NCBI GenBank assembly: GCA_036244855.1
Contig: BQKZ01001873.1
Coordinates: 20,045-30,361, forward strand
Length of the DNA: 10,317 nucleotides
Source: Temnopleurus reevesii
Lineage: Eukaryota; Echinodermata; Echinoidea; Temnopleuroida; Temnopleuridae
Direction of reading: 5' to 3'
A program made the translations under genes and the position numbers. Under the pieces are notes generated by a model. The model worked only from the letters and a program-made list of their open reading frames with translations. It searched no databases and was not told where the DNA came from. Of the stretch, positions 7,700 through 10,317 are shown piece by piece (the first letter of the stretch is position 1; each line of letters begins with the position of its first letter).

Positions 7700-7945
7700 C
7701 TTTGAAGAGGTGGACATTACTTTCGCCCTTAAATCAGATGGTCGCGGCATGTGCCCCATCCATGGCGTTGATTTCCTTGAACAAGAAATTCATCCACGTT
7801 GTGCTACACTCAACCCAGGTGAGGAAAATGGGCATCTGTCAGGAATTTAGTTATGTTTTAGAACCGACATGGAGACTCCTAAAGGCAGGGTAATTATAAT
7901 GGAAAAGAGCCTTGGGCACTCTCCAGAGTAGACATGCGCACTGTA
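7700..7945 (+). mobile_element. Diverged near-full-length SINE, plus strand (copy B)
   Basis: It aligns with copy A (1-247, opposite strand) through the head (GGTGGAC...TTTCGCCC...CATCCATGGCGTT), the central block (AAGAAATTCATCCAC then CTCAACCCAGGTGAGG) and the 3' body (CAGGGTAATTATAATG then GCACTCTCCAGAGTAGACAT). Box B has decayed to GGCATGTGCCC and box A is not recognisable, so this copy is probably transcriptionally dead. A few tens of bases in the 3' half are missing relative to copy A, and no (ATT)n tail is left. It is an older insertion than A, inside the likely intron of the GPCR gene. Confidence 0.75.
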
Positions 7946-8588
7946 CGATGTGTCTCAGGAAAAAAAAACCCGATATTGATCGATGATTCTATATTTATCA
8001 AAATTATCATGAATAAGTGCCTGTGGCATACATTTCTTACGCATACAGTCTCTACTTTTCTGGGAAAATATATTCGTTCACGCTTGTGTGATTAATAACA
8101 ATGTGAAGTTGGGAAGTAACAAATTAATTTGGCAAACGATGGATGAATTTTAGAAAGATAATTTCATGTCTATTAAGAAATCAATTAACCGCCCTTTGAC
8201 TAGACACCTTACTCTTGAAAAATAGCTCATGGATGACAAAAATAATTTAATTAAAATATTTATTGCATTTGGTTGATCATGAAAACAATCCTTTTTTTTC
8301 TCATAACTGATCATCAGTTTTCCGCATGAATGGATGCAAAGAAGGTCATGGATGGCCTACAGTAGACCTCATGAGAACATATTAAAGGTAGAAAACTACA
8401 TTTGCACACATTACGGTTATGCTTACAACTTGTCATGTACCTCAGATATGCCAAAATAATAACCTTTATGGAGAATTTTGGTCGAATGAAGTCTAGAATA
8501 TTTAATTCAAATAAAAATCTATTCTATCATAATTTTTTTTGGCACCAACCATGCCAACTGTATCGCAATACTCCTAGCGTATTACGGT
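7946..8588. other. Probable intronic/upstream DNA, nothing recognised
   Basis: AT-rich sequence with homopolymer runs and no frame resembling TM1-TM4 of the receptor on the minus strand. The plus-strand frame at 8402-8674 has no recognisable features. Confidence 0.4.
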
Positions 8589-8610
8589 ACCACACACACA
8601 CAAAAAAAAA
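8589..8610. repeat. (AC)n microsatellite with A-run
   Basis: About six AC units run into nine or ten As. A simple repeat, probably polymorphic. Confidence 0.8.
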
Positions 8611-8692
8611 CATTGTAAGAGCACATACAGTGCGCACTTCAATACACTGCCACACCATGCGGAATACGCACTGACAGAGACTCTTGCGCTAT

Positions 8693-8754
8693 TGGTTAAC
8701 GCGGGGTTAACGGCTGTTTTGAATTTTGAACGCACGGTCGATTGATTCGAGGCC
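8693..8754 (+). repeat. Weak tRNA-like (box A / box B) segment, possible SINE head relic
   Basis: TGGTTAACGCG (8693-8703) fits the box A consensus fully. GATTCGAGGCC (8744-8754) fits box B with two mismatches, 40 nt downstream. No cloverleaf with a plausible acceptor stem could be drawn, so it is not called a tRNA gene. The match could be chance. Confidence 0.25.
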
Positions 8755-8825
8755 CGAATAGACGAATTATTATTGGAATAACTATAAATGCGCCTATCAT
8801 GACCAATCTTTGTGCTTAATTGATT

Positions 8826-8955
8826 GGTGATAAGTTCTAACATTTAGTACTCTTCAACATAACACAACAATCTTGGAAAGTCAAATTTTAGGTGATAAGT
8901 TCTAACATTTAGTACTCTTCAACATAACACATCAATCTTGAAAAGTCAAATTTTA
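8826..8955 (+). repeat. 65-bp tandem duplication (2 copies)
   Basis: The unit starting GGTGATAAGTTCTAACATTT occurs at 8826-8890 and 8891-8955, head to tail, with two substitutions (ACAACA/ACATCA and TTGGAAAG/TTGAAAAG). Confidence 0.9.
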
Positions 8956-8992
8956 GGCTGCAAAGGAAGTATTCTACCTTTAATACTAGCCT

Positions 8993-9186
8993 AGCCTCCT
9001 CATCTCCATTGCCTATCAACACGACAACCTCCCCATCCCAAATCAGGTGAATTTTTCATTTTCTAAACCTTGGAGGAGAATAGCCCTTNAGCCTCCTCAT
9101 CTCCATTGCCTATCAACACGACAACCTCCCCATCCCAAATCAGGTGAATTTTTCATTTTCTAAACCTTGGAGGAGAATAGCCCTTC
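8993..9186 (+). repeat. 97-bp direct duplication with N at the junction
   Basis: The unit starting AGCCTCCTCATCTCCATTGC occurs at 8993-9089 and again at 9090-9186. The 96 called bases are identical; the last base of the first copy is N (9089), where the second copy has C (9186). Identity plus the lone N at the joint suggests overlapping contig ends that were not merged. A real recent tandem duplication is the alternative. Confidence 0.92.
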
Positions 9187-9224
9187 AGCTCAAGCACTAC
9201 ACTCCTTCAAGTTCCCACACTCTA

Positions 9225-9300
9225 GTAGAGTTTCGAAACCTTTTCGACAGACCGTAAGCGATCCTGCCGCAAACTTATGGTCAAAGTTTCGAAACTCTAC
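9225..9300. repeat. 15-bp perfect inverted repeat around TTTCGAAA
   Basis: GTAGAGTTTCGAAAC (9225-9239) and GTTTCGAAACTCTAC (9286-9300) are perfect reverse complements 46 nt apart. Related GTTTCGAGAC (about 9336) and GTTTCGAAAA (about 9391) follow, so the motif recurs four times within about 175 bp. It may be a MITE remnant or a protein-binding palindrome. Confidence 0.75.
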
Positions 9301-9480
9301 AGAGATTCAGAATCTTTTGTGCCCACACGACGTTACGTTTCGAGACTTTGGTTCACGTCGCGGTTAATCTAGTCGTAATACCTATGATAGGTTTCGAAAA
9401 TGTTGGCCTTACGTGTGAACGACACAAGAGGGCGAGAGAGAGAAAATGATTTTTGTTCACTGATATGGATGGCAGCTTAA

Positions 9481-10027
9481 AGGGGCACAAACTCCAGGAA
9501 TGATCATGCTCTCCAAACTGTGAACATTTGAGCAAAATCGGACAACCCGTTCAAAAGTTACTAACTTTCAAATTCACAGAGATTTGACGATCTTGGGGAC
9601 CTGTGCGATCGGCAACACCGACGGAATATGTGACGTCATTTCGGACAACTCCTCGTTCACTTTGTACATAGAAGTTGTGAACAAAGATTCATGTATATAT
9701 AGAATTTAGAGGTTGTAACATGATTCTTCTGAAAATACCGGTACATGCACATTCGATAGAAAATGCTATACCCCAACCGAAATTTTACCCTTCCGAAAAA
9801 AGGAGCAAATGTGAATTTTGATAAAGAGTGAATGAAGAGTTGTTCGACATGACGTAACAGACTATGTCGAATTTGCCGATCGCACGGATCCTCATAAGCG
9901 GTAGGGATCGTCATATCTCTATGACCTTTGACAACAGGTTGTCCGAATTAGCTCAAATTTTCACAATTTGTGCATCTGGCTTTTCTTCATTAAATTAGAG
10001 CAAAATGATTCCAGGGGTTTGTTCTCC
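9481..10027. mobile_element. 547-bp non-autonomous element with long terminal inverted repeats, TTAA-flanked
   Basis: TTAA lies at both borders (9477-9480 and 10028-10031). The ends AGGGGCACAAACTCCAGGAA and, inverted, GGAGAACAAACCCCTGGAAT begin long diverged arms of about 180-190 bp (9481-9660 and 9835-10027). An internal perfect block is GTGCGATCGGCAA (9603-9615) with its complement at 9873-9885, and others such as CGGACAACC and its inverted partner also pair. The central 170-odd bp are unpaired. The minus-strand frame at 9657-9914 is inside it and shows no transposase similarity. This is a foldback-like or piggyBac-type MITE; the superfamily is not provable by eye. Confidence 0.75.
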
Positions 10028-10031
10028 TTAA

Positions 10032-10317
10032 ATATACGAACTCATGGAATTGCAAGCATCACTTTCAAGAAACAGAACGTACTATTACCTGGGTCATCTC
10101 TATCCATTGAGAGTTCATATTAAAGGCCAGAAATCTGCTTATAAACTAGTATCAATTTAGCAGTTTAATAAAAAAACGCATATATGTATATAAAACGATA
10201 AAGCGACGCGTTCCGTTGAATAATATCAAAATGAAATGAGTTCAGTGTAGAACGCAAGTGAAGACATAGTCCTCTAATAATGGGGTATAACCCTCAAATA
10301 AGAAAGAAAGTCTCGCT
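10032..10317. other. Terminal AT-rich DNA, nothing recognised
   Basis: No coding exon, RNA or repeat was seen. The missing upstream receptor exon(s) would be expected beyond this edge. Confidence 0.35.

Noticed and set aside
8826..9186. CRISPR-like direct repeats
   Set aside because: There are only two copies of each unit with no spacers, and the genome is eukaryotic.
9657..9914. 85-residue minus-strand ORF as a transposase fragment
   Set aside because: It spans the centre and right arm of the long-TIR element and shows no catalytic motif or family resemblance.

Overview
This window looks like nuclear DNA from a marine invertebrate deuterostome. An echinoderm is my best guess, at low to moderate confidence. 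The reasons are an AT-rich, mostly non-coding landscape, a spliced gene with a clear polypyrimidine-AG acceptor, a tRNA-derived SINE with an (ATT)n tail, and many short palindromic DNA transposons (MITE/foldback type). Nothing looks bacterial: there are no operons, no Shine-Dalgarno-led ORFs and no CRISPR array.

The only protein-coding sequence I can defend is one exon on the minus strand (7403 down to 6802). It is the 3'-terminal coding exon of a class A (rhodopsin-like) G-protein-coupled receptor, probably a neuropeptide receptor of the somatostatin/galanin/allatostatin/kisspeptin-like group. It runs from the end of TM4 to the stop codon. The exon(s) for the N-terminus through TM4 are not recognisable in the window and should lie beyond position 10317. 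On that reading, 7404-10317 is intron or upstream DNA, and 6801 downward (to perhaps 5500) is 3' UTR or flank.

The rest is repeat-rich. From 1 to 865 there is a minus-strand SINE followed by two copies of a repeat with a TTAA-bounded MITE. A short perfect-ended hairpin element lies at 2169-2249. One MITE family with GGGCC...TAACATAAA ends occurs at 2973-3100 and 5013-5161. A truncated SINE tail with (ATT)n is at 4558-4625, among poly-G and AT-rich low-complexity DNA. A foldback element at 5298-5485 creates mirror-image false ORFs on both strands. The putative intron side holds a solo MITE terminus (7588-7610), a diverged full-length SINE (7700-7945), a weak tRNA-like head (8693-8754), a 65-bp tandem duplication (8826-8955), and a perfect 96/97-bp duplication whose junction carries the only N (8993-9186, probably an assembly artefact). 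It also holds a TTTCGAAA inverted repeat and a 547-bp element with long terminal inverted repeats bounded by TTAA (9481-10027).

I found no convincing new multi-gene system. The most useful observations are the partial receptor, the cross-matching SINE and MITE copies that define families from this window alone, and the suspected assembly error.
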